From contig CM063288.1 in the NCBI GenBank assembly GCA_032173965.1, positions 26,258,001 to 26,322,000 on the forward strand: a stretch of DNA of 64,000 bases, in the 5' to 3' direction. Both the position numbers and the translations under genes were made by a program. The notes under the pieces are model-generated. The model was given only the letters and a program-made list of their open reading frames with translations, was not told the origin of the DNA and searched no databases. This document shows, piece after piece, positions 52,101 to 62,448 of the stretch. This stretch comes from Sitta carolinensis (taxonomy: Eukaryota; Chordata; Aves; Passeriformes; Sittidae). The first letter of the stretch is position 1. The number at the start of each line of letters is the position of its first letter.

Positions 52101-55029
52101 AGTTTATAGCTCAGAAGCTGCACTTAGTGGTTGGCACAGTATGCTCCTCAGTTGGAGTAGCTGGCAGGGTATTGCTCCTCTGACCTCATTAGACTAACAT
52201 GAGGAGCAAGTCTGGTCCTTTGTATATTCAGAATAAACCACAGGTCTTTCTAATCTCTGCATATTAGGAGCAGAGATCACTACTCCTTTGGCTGTCATCA
52301 CAATCTGATTTAGGGCTCGTTTCAGGATGTTGTCTGGCCTTCCTTAAAGGCTGTGTGGAGTTCTCCCGAAGTTTGCAGCAACTTCCAAAGAGGGCTTAAA
52401 TTTTGATTAGTTTCCCACATTTTTGAAAGTTAGTTTGCTTTCTCTTTGGTGAAAATTAAAGCATGGGAGGTGTGCTGCCCACTGAGTGCCCTGCTCAGAG
52501 ACAAGGGGTGATAATTGAGAGTCCCATTGCACACACCTCTCTTTCTGGAGCAGGAGGAAAAGAGGTTGGATCCCAACAGTCCATAGTAAGCTATTTTCAG
52601 CTCAGGCATTCATTATTGCCATGATCTGCCATCCAAAATGCCTGCTTATGCAAAATGTGGAACTAGGTACGTGCTGCCCATTGTACATCAAAGTAATTGA
52701 TTTTTTTAATAATGGAAACTGTCTGATGATTCACTGGGGTAAATCAAGCAGAACAGTAGAAAGATGAGACAGAAAATAGGAATAGAACCAGGACCAGTAA
52801 TAAATCATGATAGAGGGTTTTCAGTGTATTGCAGTAGCAGTAAGTCAATAGAATGTTGAGCTGCGTAAATAAAAGATAATGTGTTTCATTTCTGCAGGGT
52901 GTTGCTCAGACTACACCTCTTAACAGGATCTCCTGGTTCTGCAGAAAATACACCCAGCAACAAGTTTTGTCATATTATCCTGATAAATCAGATCTGAATT
53001 AAGATTTTAAGAGTTACTTTACCAAAATGGAGCAGGAAATGAATATTCCTCATCACTGCAGCTAAAGTAAAACACGCACAGAGATGGAAAATTACTCTTT
53101 ACTGGTGTACTGAGGTATGTGGAAGCGGAAGCTTAACTTCTTCTGGAATGACAAGGGGGTGAGACAGTTTGCTGTTTCTGTGACTTCCAGGGATTAAAGT
53201 CAGCTTCCTCTCTCTTAAAACCTACATGAATAAGTCCTCACGGGGAAACAGGCCACTGATTTCTTTCCTCCCTCTGCACGTTTGTATAAATCCTGATACT
53301 CTACAACAGCACAAGCGCAGGGGAAGAGCAGCCTTCATCTCCCCCCCTTCGCAGAATCACACGCTGAGAAAAAGTATGAGACCCATGGGAGACTTCAGCC
53401 TCTGGGAAGCAGAGGAACCAAAACCTTCACACCCAAATAGCAGTGAGGCACGTCACATACTCCAGCCACTCCGAGTTCCTGGCATTTTTCACCTACCGGC
53501 ACAAGTGCGTGCCGTTTTGGCTGTTGGCCCCGATGGCTGGGTCCCGGCGCTCAGCTGCCTGGTGAGCCACTCTTGCTCACTTCCTCACCCTTGAACAAGG
53601 ATTTTCCACTGCCCAAACCGCAGCTTTGGCAAAGGATTCCCTTGAGGCTCCTCCAAAGCAGTTGGTAGAGGTCCCAGCTTGCTGCTGGGACGCCCCGAGG
53701 CACTTGCTGCAGCCGCACCTCCCTTTGCCGAAGGCAGGCAGCCCCGCAGCACACGCTGGCACGGCTGCAAGGAACAGACGGGCTTGTCTTTAGACACGGA
53801 CACTCGGCGTGGCTGCTGTCTGGCTGAGGTGTGCAGATTTGTCTGTGGCTCCTACCACTGCTCTGGGCGGAGCAGCTCACCTCCATCGGCATGGAGCCAC
53901 TGGAAGGGGCCCAGCAGTGCAGCAGGAGTGCAGCTTGCTCAGCCGCTCCAGCTTCTGAAAATAGTCAGCCAGGTGCAAAGAATGAGGGAAGCTATTGCTC
54001 TTCTCTTGCAAGAGTAAGTTATGCCAGTTTTCATATTAAACAGTGGAGAGGCAAGCCAACTCTTATTCTTGCTTGAGAATGAATTACTTCACTAAGGCAC
54101 GCCTACCCTCTAGCTTCTTCTCTTTCCCGGCCATCTTCACAAAAAATCAGTCGGTACAATGCCAGAGGGTAAAAAACACCAATCTCTGAATGGCTATTTT
54201 GCATGAAGCCCCTTTTTCCCTCCCTGGCTCAGGTGAGTCTCCTGTTCCACCCAGTGGTTAACCCCTGGCCCTTCCTAGAACTGGGAGCAGGACTGGCTGG
54301 CCAACAGCTTTCCAAGCAGGGTGCAGAGGCTGCAGAGGGACTTCACTTGGCCTGAAATGGTTCAAGAAGTGCTGAAAACCAATCTTCCCCAGGGCTCACA
54401 TGTAATCCACAAGGTCAGATTCTTCTGGAGTAACAAGGCTTTGCAAACTGTCGCTAGCATGTAGACAGGCTTAGCTAACAGTTTAGAGAAATTGCTGGTA
54501 AGTGGAAAGGTATTCATCAGTCTAAGGGAATAATCCTCATAAAAGACTATAAATCATTTGATTTGTCCCTTTATTGTGCCTGGGATTAAGCTGTAAAAAT
54601 TCTGGAAACACAGTATCTATGACTTCCTTCTTCAGAGAAGCTATACATGGTTTACACAAAAACTCCATGTTTGTCATCACATGGGAGAGCCAACATTAGG
54701 ATTTTTCCTACAAAATGGAGTAAAACCCTGAGCCTGCTTATCTTTGGAATAACTACCAACGTGATAGCAGAGTTTTGTAATAGTTTTGTGTGTTCCTAAG
54801 TCTTCTGCAGAGCTATTCTTTTTATCAGGCCAGAGTTAAATTTTTGTAGCGATAGTGGGTTGTTTCGTTGCAGAACAACGCATGTCTGTGTTTATCAGGG
54901 CCTCTGACCGCTGTGGGTAATCTCGCCCTCTAATCCATCTTCCCTGGAGTGTATTTGAACATTCCAGTCCTCTGAGAAGCTCTCAGGCAGTTGAAACTCA
55001 GCAAGCAAATACGCAGCTGCTGGGGGCTT
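46101..55029. other. Intergenic interval between METTL21A and CCNYL1
   Basis: About 9 kb between two divergently transcribed genes. No gene, RNA gene or mobile element is recognised. It holds an 18-G run at 48922-48939, a 162-codon open frame at 50485-50973 that matches no family I know, and a moderately GC-rich patch at about 53.4-54.0 kb. Extra non-coding 5' exons of METTL21A, enhancers or a lncRNA are possible but unsupported. Confidence 0.75.
48922..48939. repeat. G18 homopolymer
   Basis: Eighteen consecutive G, directly followed by TGACGAGGGTGACTCA. The exact length is prone to sequencing error. Confidence 0.85.
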
Positions 55030-56470
55030 TCAGTGGTCCCTGGGGATGCCGGCGGCCCCGTGCAGGGTCCCTTTCCCGGACCGCGGGCAGGCACTGGGCG
55101 CGCAGCGAGCGGCGGGGCGCGGCACGGCCGAGGCTCTGCTGCCCCGGGCCGGGGAGCGCTTCAGCCCTTCCCGGGCTGGGAGAGGCCGGACACGAGCTGC
55201 TCCAGCTCGCGGCAGCGGCGGCGGGGCTGCCTGCGGCTCGTGTTCCTGCGCGGCGCAGTGGCCGCCGCTGTGCCCGGGCTGTGCCTTGGCTGTGCCCGGA
55301 CTGTGCCGCATTCCCGCTGTCCCGCATTCCCGCACGACCGCTCCCGCCGCGCCCGCAGCACGTGCGCGCCCGGCCAGCGCGAGCCCCCCGTGGGCGGGGC
55401 CGAGCGCGCGGCGCCGAGCGGGCGTGGCCACGGGGGCGCGTCTGAGGCCTCGCGGCCGGCGGCGCGAGCGCGCGTGCGCGCGGGGCAGGCCAGGCGAGGC
55501 GGAGGGGCAGAGACCGGCTGGGGGCGGCCACGTGACGAGCCCCGCGCCCATTGGCGGAGCGGCCGTCACGCGGCGCCGCGGCGAGAGGCGATTGGGCGGG
55601 GGCGGGGCGGGGCCCGCGCTCCCCCCGGCGGCCGCTCGCGCCTGGCCTGCGCTCGCCGCGCGAGGGAGGCGGCGGGGCGGTCGCGCGGCCGTGGGGGCGG
55701 GCGGGGCCGCGCGCGGCCGGGGCGGGGGCGGCGGCGCTGAGCCCGCCCCGCGCTCCGACCCGCCCTGCGCCCGCCTCCCCTCCCCCGGCCCAGCCCGGAG
55801 CCGCGCAGCCGGGGCCCGGCGGGGGAGCTCCGAGCTCCATGGGCAACACCGTCACCTGCTGCGTATCCCCGGACGCCAGCCCCAAGCTCAGCCGGGCCCG
55901 CGGCGGCGGCGGCGGGGCAGCGCCGGGGCCCGATCGCTGGGCGGACGCGTACCAGGCGGCGGCTGCAGCGGGCGGCGGCGGCGGCGGCTCGGGGTCGGCG
56001 GAGGCCGAGTCGGGGGACTCGGATCCCGGCGGCGGCGGCGGCGGCCCCCACCTCCAACACATCAGCGACCGGGAGTTCCCGGATGGTGAGCGGCGGGCGG
56101 GCGGGAGCGCCGGGCTCCGCATCCCCGTCCCTTCGGTGCCCCCGCTCCGCCCGGGTGGGCACCCGGGGGGCACTGGCGGCCCGAGGCGCGGCCCCTTTGT
56201 CCGGCGGCGGGGGCAGCGCGGTCCCGCCGGCCCGCGGGGCTCGGCCCGCGCCGCGCCCCAGGCAAAGTTCCCCGCGGCTGTCACGGCGCCGGCTCAGCCC
56301 CGGCGGGTCCGGGTTCGGGCCGCGACCTCCGCCCGCGGGGCAAGCCTGGGACCGCTCGGCGAGTCCCCGCCCGGGCCAGGAGCGCCTCCCCGGGCCGGCA
56401 GCGCCCGGCCCTGCCCGGGTCCCGGAGAGGGGGTCGGGGAACAAGAAGAGAACGTGGCAGAGCCCCCGGG
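55030..56470 (+). promoter_or_regulatory. CCNYL1: CpG island with CCNYL1 promoter and exon 1
   Basis: Continuous CpG-dense DNA spanning about 800 bases upstream of the CCNYL1 ATG and about 400 bases of intron 1. Upstream of the ATG are an E-box CACGTG at 55529-55534, inverted CCAAT boxes (ATTGG) at 55550-55554 and 55591-55595, and overlapping GC boxes at about 55594-55613. This pattern suits a TATA-less housekeeping promoter; the start site probably lies near or right of 55.6 kb. Very long open frames on both strands are composition artefacts. Confidence 0.85.
55839..56085 (+). CDS. CCNYL1: CCNYL1, cyclin-Y-like protein 1, exon 1 only (partial)
   Basis: 247 nt from ATG to the donor GTGAGC at 56086, encoding 82 residues plus one base. 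The N-terminus MGNTVTCCVSP carries Gly2 for N-myristoylation and Cys7/Cys8 for possible palmitoylation, which anchor cyclin Y proteins at the plasma membrane. ASPKLSR follows, then a low-complexity Gly/Ala linker (about 22-69), then HLQHISDREFPD, conserved in cyclin Y and CCNYL1. The family activates CDK14/CDK16 and supports Wnt co-receptor phosphorylation. The cyclin box is encoded by later exons not in this window. The ATG has G at +4 but T at -3. The linker appears richer in glycine than the human one I recall. Confidence 0.93.
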
Positions 56471-59358
56471 TGCTCCTGGCTGAGGTGGAGGAGTCTGGCT
56501 GCTCGTTTCTCCTCAGCTATGGAGTCGTGACTCGGTCGCAGTGTTCGGGCAGTGTTCAGATCGCAAAAGCTGCTGCATTTCCAGTCTCTGTTGAACAGGA
56601 GGAAGGAAGAGGGTGTGTGGGGAGTAAGGGAATTAAGAATTACAAAGATTGTGTGCATATGACATCACCGTGGCTGGACGTGTGTAATTTATACTCTGGC
56701 TGTGCAGGGCTGTAACTGGGCTCGTGACACCGGCGTTCCTTGTCGCGTAGCTCGGTGCTCCCAACTTGGACTCAGGGGAAGGTGCGTGTGTGCTGCTCCG
56801 ATCCCTTGCAGGTACACCCGGAGCTCCGGTACCTCGCAGCCTCGCTCTGCGAGGCATCTCCTCCTGGGCCGGCAGAGCTGCAGGGCTGTGCTGCGGGAAT
56901 TCCCGACACATGTAACAGGTTCGGGGTGCTCCTGTCTGGCCCGGCGCTCACGTGGTGCTGCTGCAGCCGCACGGCGCAGTCTGGCACCTCATGATATTCA
57001 AAACTTAGTTTAATTAACAAGCATCTTGCTATTCCTCTTCGCAATTTTAACCACACCTATGAGAAATGTATTCACTTGGAAAAAGATAGCCTGCCTGACA
57101 TCTTTAATGTACGGTGCATCCAATAACAGTAATCACTGTAATCCGTACTCCTCTTAAGAAGAATTTTTTGCTATCAGACTTGCTGCAGAAGAGTGTGAGG
57201 AGACCATCAGAAATGGAATTATTAAACTTGTAGGTTCCACACAGCACCATATGGTGCAGCTGTTCCAGAAATGAGATGGAACAGTCAGCCCCTTGGATCT
57301 CCTCTGAGACAGCTGTGCAGTAGTAGAAATTATGTTTGCTGCCTAGGAGAAATAAACCTTTATTTTTGCAGGAAGATTATTACAGAACTCTCTCAACTCA
57401 TTAGGGGAGGAGGAGCTAAACTCTAAAGATTCTAATAAGCCAAGCAAAAATGCCTAAGCTGAACAAATCTCCTCAGGAATAAGGGTTGTATTTGTTTGAA
57501 TCTTTAGTATGTGGTCATGTCAGCTATGCTAAGCAACATATTTAATTGTGAATTCATCCACATTTCAGGACTGGCCTTGAAGTAGAGAAATATTTAATTT
57601 ATTTGAATTTGCAAGCCTGAATAAGAGTATATAGTCCAAGAGAAGTTAGTAGCTGTCTATCACAAATTTTACTTTTGTGGCTATGGAAACTTCAGTCTTG
57701 AGGCAGGAGATAATCCTAAAATTAGAACTGCATAAGTGGTATATGTTTAAGATGATTTTAAAGATCACTTTTACAGTGGTATGTGGTTCACCGTTGCTCT
57801 CCAAAGTTGATCTGCTGCAAGTGATACATCAATCAGAAAATTTCAAATATCATCTAACTCTTTAGGGTACAGAAAGTATCAAAGTTTGATACCTTTATTA
57901 AAATAAAATTCTGGATAGTTAATCTTAAAAGTAAAACTTGTGTTGATTTTTGAATGTTACAAAGCACTCCCTGGATAGAATCGAAGCGGTAAACTTCAGA
58001 ATGTAAAGCACTGTTTGTAAAGTCTGAAATTAAGTCTTAGATACAGGCTTTATGAAGAAGTTAGAAGTTAGACAGCTATTAATTTAATACCTTTTATGAA
58101 ATAATAAATCTGTAATAGACCAGATATAACTGTGCTTATTCCTTTTAAACTCTAGGATGTAAAAGCTGTTGGCATACCCAGACCATGCAAACAGCCTGCA
58201 TGTTTCTGTGCTGTTGACTACTAGAAAGTATTAGTTTCATTTGAGGGATAAAACTTATTTCTGTAATTGATTATTGTATATCATAGGCTAGCTAAGATGC
58301 AAACTTAGTCTATAATGGGAGACTGAGAATCTACTGACTGCCCTTTTCTTGAATCCTTTGGCAGGGAGAAAGGAGAAAGCTGCAAGGAAAAAAGTCAAGA
58401 TCATTTTGGCTATTTTTGTTCCATGCCGCTCCGTTCTAGGAGTTTCTAAGAAAACAGCTAAATATACCAGAAAGCTAGCATCTGAATGGGATGGAGATGC
58501 TTCATTCCTTAAATTTCTACCTCTATGTTGTTTGTTGTTCTGAAGTCTGTCTTAAGTACTTTTGCACTTGTTTTGCTCAAATTGATTGTTTTGGTTGTAT
58601 CAGGAATGCAGAAGTTTCCAACCGAGCTTTTGACTTTTTGTTTTGTGTTGTTCCATAGCTTTGTGTTGCTCTTTCATAGCAAGTGGAATGTGTTCCTTGC
58701 AGGTCTGTGCTCTTAAGTAAGGATTATTCTGTAGTTTCTCCAGCACTTTCCTTAACAGGCACTATTTTCCAGTCAGCACTGCTGAGATTGTCTGTATCAG
58801 ATCAGAATGAAACAAGAAAATTCTTACTTTCTTAAAATGGGCAGATTATGATGTGGTATTTATGTGTGACAGAAAAGCAGTGGTAGGTGGAATGGAGGTA
58901 AAACACACAGTAGAACTGAAAGTCTCATGTTTCAACAAAGGTCAATTCAAACAGGAAAGGTCTGTCAGATCTTCTACCAAGAGAATTTAAGGCATGACCT
59001 TGTATTTTATGGCTCTCAAGATCCTGAGCTGTAACCTGTTTGGTGCACGCTTTCTCCAAATGAGAAATAAGCCTGTATTTGTGGTTTGATATGCTAAGCC
59101 AAGTTGGATTGAGTAAACGGGAATAAACATAGCTTTGAAAAGCGAGGTTTCTTCCAAATAGGTTCATGCCTACTGCTAATACCAAATAGCAAAGACTGCC
59201 ATGAATCTAAAGCAGCTAGTTGACTTTTCAGTTGAGCATTAAGTGTTCTTTAAATCAACAGTTCAATACATTTTGAATTGACCAAAAAGGCTTTCCTGTC
59301 TAGATTTAGTAATGGTAGTTCTTTGATCTTAGTGTGCCATTTGGGCTGTGGTGATTAG

Positions 59359-59519
59359 TTTGGTGTTTGGTTGTTTGGGTTTGTTTGGTTGTTTGGGCTT
59401 TTCTCCCCCCAGTGAGTGTCTGCTAATCTTTATTTTGGTCTTCCTTTTTTTTTTCCTGAGGTTTTTGGGGTTTTTTTTTGTTTTTTGGTTTTTTGGGTTT
59501 TTTTCTGGTTATTTGGGGG
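59359..59519 (+). repeat. G/T-biased low-complexity tracts
   Basis: Two blocks (59359-59400 and about 59446-59519) are made almost only of GGTTT-, TTTGGG- and long T-run units on the plus strand, separated by ordinary sequence. Confidence 0.8.
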
Positions 59520-60172
59520 AAGAACTTCTTACGGCTGACACTTTCTTGGTAGATCCCTATGTTTAAACATAAATCTACTTGTTCAAAAATTCTTTGATCC
59601 TTGGATAAAAGTGGAATGAGACCTTGCTTGGCAGATGTTTCTCACTTGTATTTGAGAACATCTCCCTGCACTAATGCTGTTTGCTGAGTTTGAGCAGAGG
59701 TTTGCCTGATTCCCTCGAACCAAGGGGAAGAGTGTTGCCCTACTGACGTGGTGGACAAAGAGACCTGAATAACTGGGGGATGGAGAATGGCAAGGGCAAA
59801 GACAGTCAGGTGTAAGAGGGAACAGCAAGGGGGATCAGGAGAGGAGCTGAGTGGGATGTGAGCATCACACACAGGTTAGATGGGAAAGCAAACGGAAGGG
59901 GACTTGGAAGAGGAGAGTTAATAGGGATGTAGTAAGTGAGGTTTACCTAGCTAGTGCCTAGATTTACTCTTGAAAGCTTCAGGTTGCCTGTATGCTGCAG
60001 TTATTAAACGGTGTTGAAGAAGAACAGCTATTTGGATATGCTGATTGTCTGTGATCTGGTTGTCTGTAACAGCTTGTCTATAAACCTCCTTGCAGAAGGT
60101 CTAAATACTGTTCTAATACTGTTCATTTGTTTCTCTTACATAATTTCAGCTTATTTCAGGCATGTGGGTGGA

Positions 60173-60237
60173 GGTTTTTTCCTGGTTTTTTTTTTTTTAG
60201 TTCAAGGTTTTTTTGTTGTTGGGGTTTTTTTTTTTTA
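60173..60237 (+). repeat. G/T-biased low-complexity tract
   Basis: Long T-runs alternating with GG and GGGG blocks, strand-biased like the neighbouring tracts. Confidence 0.8.
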
Positions 60238-62052
60238 ATCCTAGTTAAAATGTTAGTTAAGTTAAAACACTTTGGTGCAAAGAATAAGCTTTTTCATGCC
60301 AGCAGTTTTCATCACAGGGAAGGCTTAACCATCTTGTGTTGGTTTTCGTGCCCCTCTGTTCGAAGATCTGTAGCTGCATAGGTTGACAAATACCGTTGTC
60401 TTTTTGGACACACATGAAGCCAGAGCTAAAACCCAAATGATGCTCTGGTGCCTTTTCTTAGTGTTCCCTATCCTTTTTTCCTTGTAGTCACCGAGTTCTT
60501 CCACCTAACTTAGACTCACTCTTGGTACCTCATAACTGTCAATATCCCTCTCCAAAAACTGACTAGACATTCATTACAAAGGTATTGTAGCAGTTGCAGA
60601 TACCTGTGATCTTGACAAATACGAGGTGTTGGACTTTCTGTAAGCCTGAAACACCTTCCATGTTGTTGTCTTAAGAAGCTTGATGCCATGGTCTCTAGAA
60701 ACAATCTGTGAAGTACCTGTAGTGGCAATGACTGAATCACAAAGTCATCCAGAAACAGCGATGAAATCGATCTGCAGATTTGGGAATGGGAAATTAAACA
60801 ATTCATCGCTGCAGTATAGTATTTGTATTTCTGTTCTTATGCTTGGATGCTGCTGGCAACTAAAGAGTCCTCTATCCTTTTTTCTCTTCTGTAAATCTTA
60901 GAGACTTTTGCAGCAAGCAAGTAAACCATAGGTTTTTAAGAGTAGTTGGTATGGAATATACATGCATGAAGCTAATGGGAGGGGGACTGATTTGGTTTTC
61001 TGCTGTGTTTCTTCAGGCTTTCAGCATAACAGGTATTGAAAGGAAATATATAATCAGAGGGGTTTGATGAAACTTACAGAACTAAGGAAATGGAATTAAT
61101 ATTAATATTTCCTTAAAAAAAAAAAAAACTGGTTCTGTGCAACTTACCTCAAACATCCTTATCCTCTGCTGGCTTTCTTTAGGAGATTTGCTGTTTTCCC
61201 TCCTACCTGCAGGGTAGATGTTGTAGAACAACAGAAGTTCTGTGGCTAGAAGTATGTGTTCTCTCAAGTGTGATCATTGTGGTGAGGTCATACCAAAATG
61301 CTGACTAACAGGGGAATGAACCCTTGCACAGCCAACAAAGCACAAAACCCTACTCCTCCCAGATTCATACTGCACATTAGATTAGCATTTCTAACAATGT
61401 TTCTTCCACATACAGGAAGAAGGAAGAAGTTACTGTGGGAGGCAGGAGGGAAATTCTACCAAACATTAAGAATCCAGACCTTGCTTCTGTAGATCCTTGC
61501 CAGCAAGCTTATGTTGAGATTTTTTAACCTGTTTTTTTCTTCATTACATTTAGAATTTGAATGTGCACTTTTATTTCACTCACTAGAAAAATAATGTTTT
61601 CAGAAGAAAACTCTGAATGTTTTGATTTCAAGAGATAAGTGAGGATGGTATTGACTTAAAAAAACCTTGGTGCTATTTATTTAAATGTGTAGTAAAGCCA
61701 GATGAATAAAACTGAAAATCCTCCTTGTAGGTGATGTGAATATCAGGATTACTTTAACAGCTTACACAAAAATCCCCCTGTCAGCCAGGTAGCATTCTAC
61801 AATGTTTGATGAGCTGTGTGTGTATAGCACAGCTTTGCTTCTGTTTGGAGTTCTGAAAGGGTCTTGAATCATTGCAGTAATCAAACATTGTTGATTTTTT
61901 TTCCAGTGTGAAAACTAACACTGGCTTGTTATGAAATGTGTCAGTCAGGCTCAGATAATAAACTGCTGAATGCCAGTATCTTTTGAAGACTTAAAAAAGG
62001 CTAAAGCTCTTGGATGTGTTTTGTTACGTGAATAGTTATTTTTCTTTTACAG

Positions 62053-62064
62053 AACAAACTGCAG
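62053..62064 (+). other. CCNYL1: Candidate 12-nt micro-exon of CCNYL1
   Basis: AACAAACTGCAG is flanked by a pyrimidine-rich acceptor (TTTTTCTTTTACAG) and by the consensus donor GTAAGG. Joined to exon 1, which ends after one base of a codon, it would insert four residues, Glu-Gln-Thr-Ala, without changing the frame. No homologous exon is known to me, so this could be a chance pair of splice signals. Confidence 0.25.
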
Positions 62065-62375
62065 GTAAGGTCCAGGCTTCATTTGAAGTTTGCAAATGTG
62101 AGCAATTGGAAGAGGTAAAAACGTACAATGTGCCAATCCATCAGGGGGCATGTGAAACCAGCAAACACTGCAGTGTGTCTTGCTTTGGTCACCTGCAGAC
62201 ACTGCCTGAGACTAGAATCTCTGGTACTCCCCCGTGCTGCTTTCTGAGCCGTGCCTTGGAAGTATGGCAGAGAACATGTGAGGAGTTGTTATGGGAGAGC
62301 TTTCTTACGCTTGCTGTTGTCAGCATGGACCTAAGATTCTAAAATTTGGTTGCTCTTTATTGTGTACCAAAATTT

Positions 62376-62448
62376 TAGGGTTTTTTGTTTGGGTTGGTTT
62401 GGTGGGGGGTTTTTGTGGGTTTTTGGGGTTGTTGTTGGGTTTTTTTGC
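62376..62448 (+). repeat. G/T tract with G-quadruplex potential
   Basis: Plus-strand G-runs at 62404-62409, 62417-62419, 62425-62428 and 62437-62439 are separated by loops of 7, 5 and 8 nt, just at the limit of the usual quadruplex rule. The rest is T-rich. Confidence 0.75.

Noticed and set aside
53226..54017. Possible gene in a GC-richer intergenic patch with frames of 112-122 codons on both strands
   Set aside because: The frames overlap on both strands and show no domain or splice structure. I see no reason to prefer any of them.
54991..56715. Open frames up to 428 codons around the CCNYL1 promoter and exon 1
   Set aside because: All but the frame starting at 55839 are composition artefacts. 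Only that frame has the conserved MGNT and HLQHISDRE segments and a consensus donor.
62010..62342. 110-codon plus-strand frame in CCNYL1 intron 1
   Set aside because: It does not resemble the expected CCNYL1 exon 2 or any known protein, and its start lies within the acceptor region of the micro-exon candidate.
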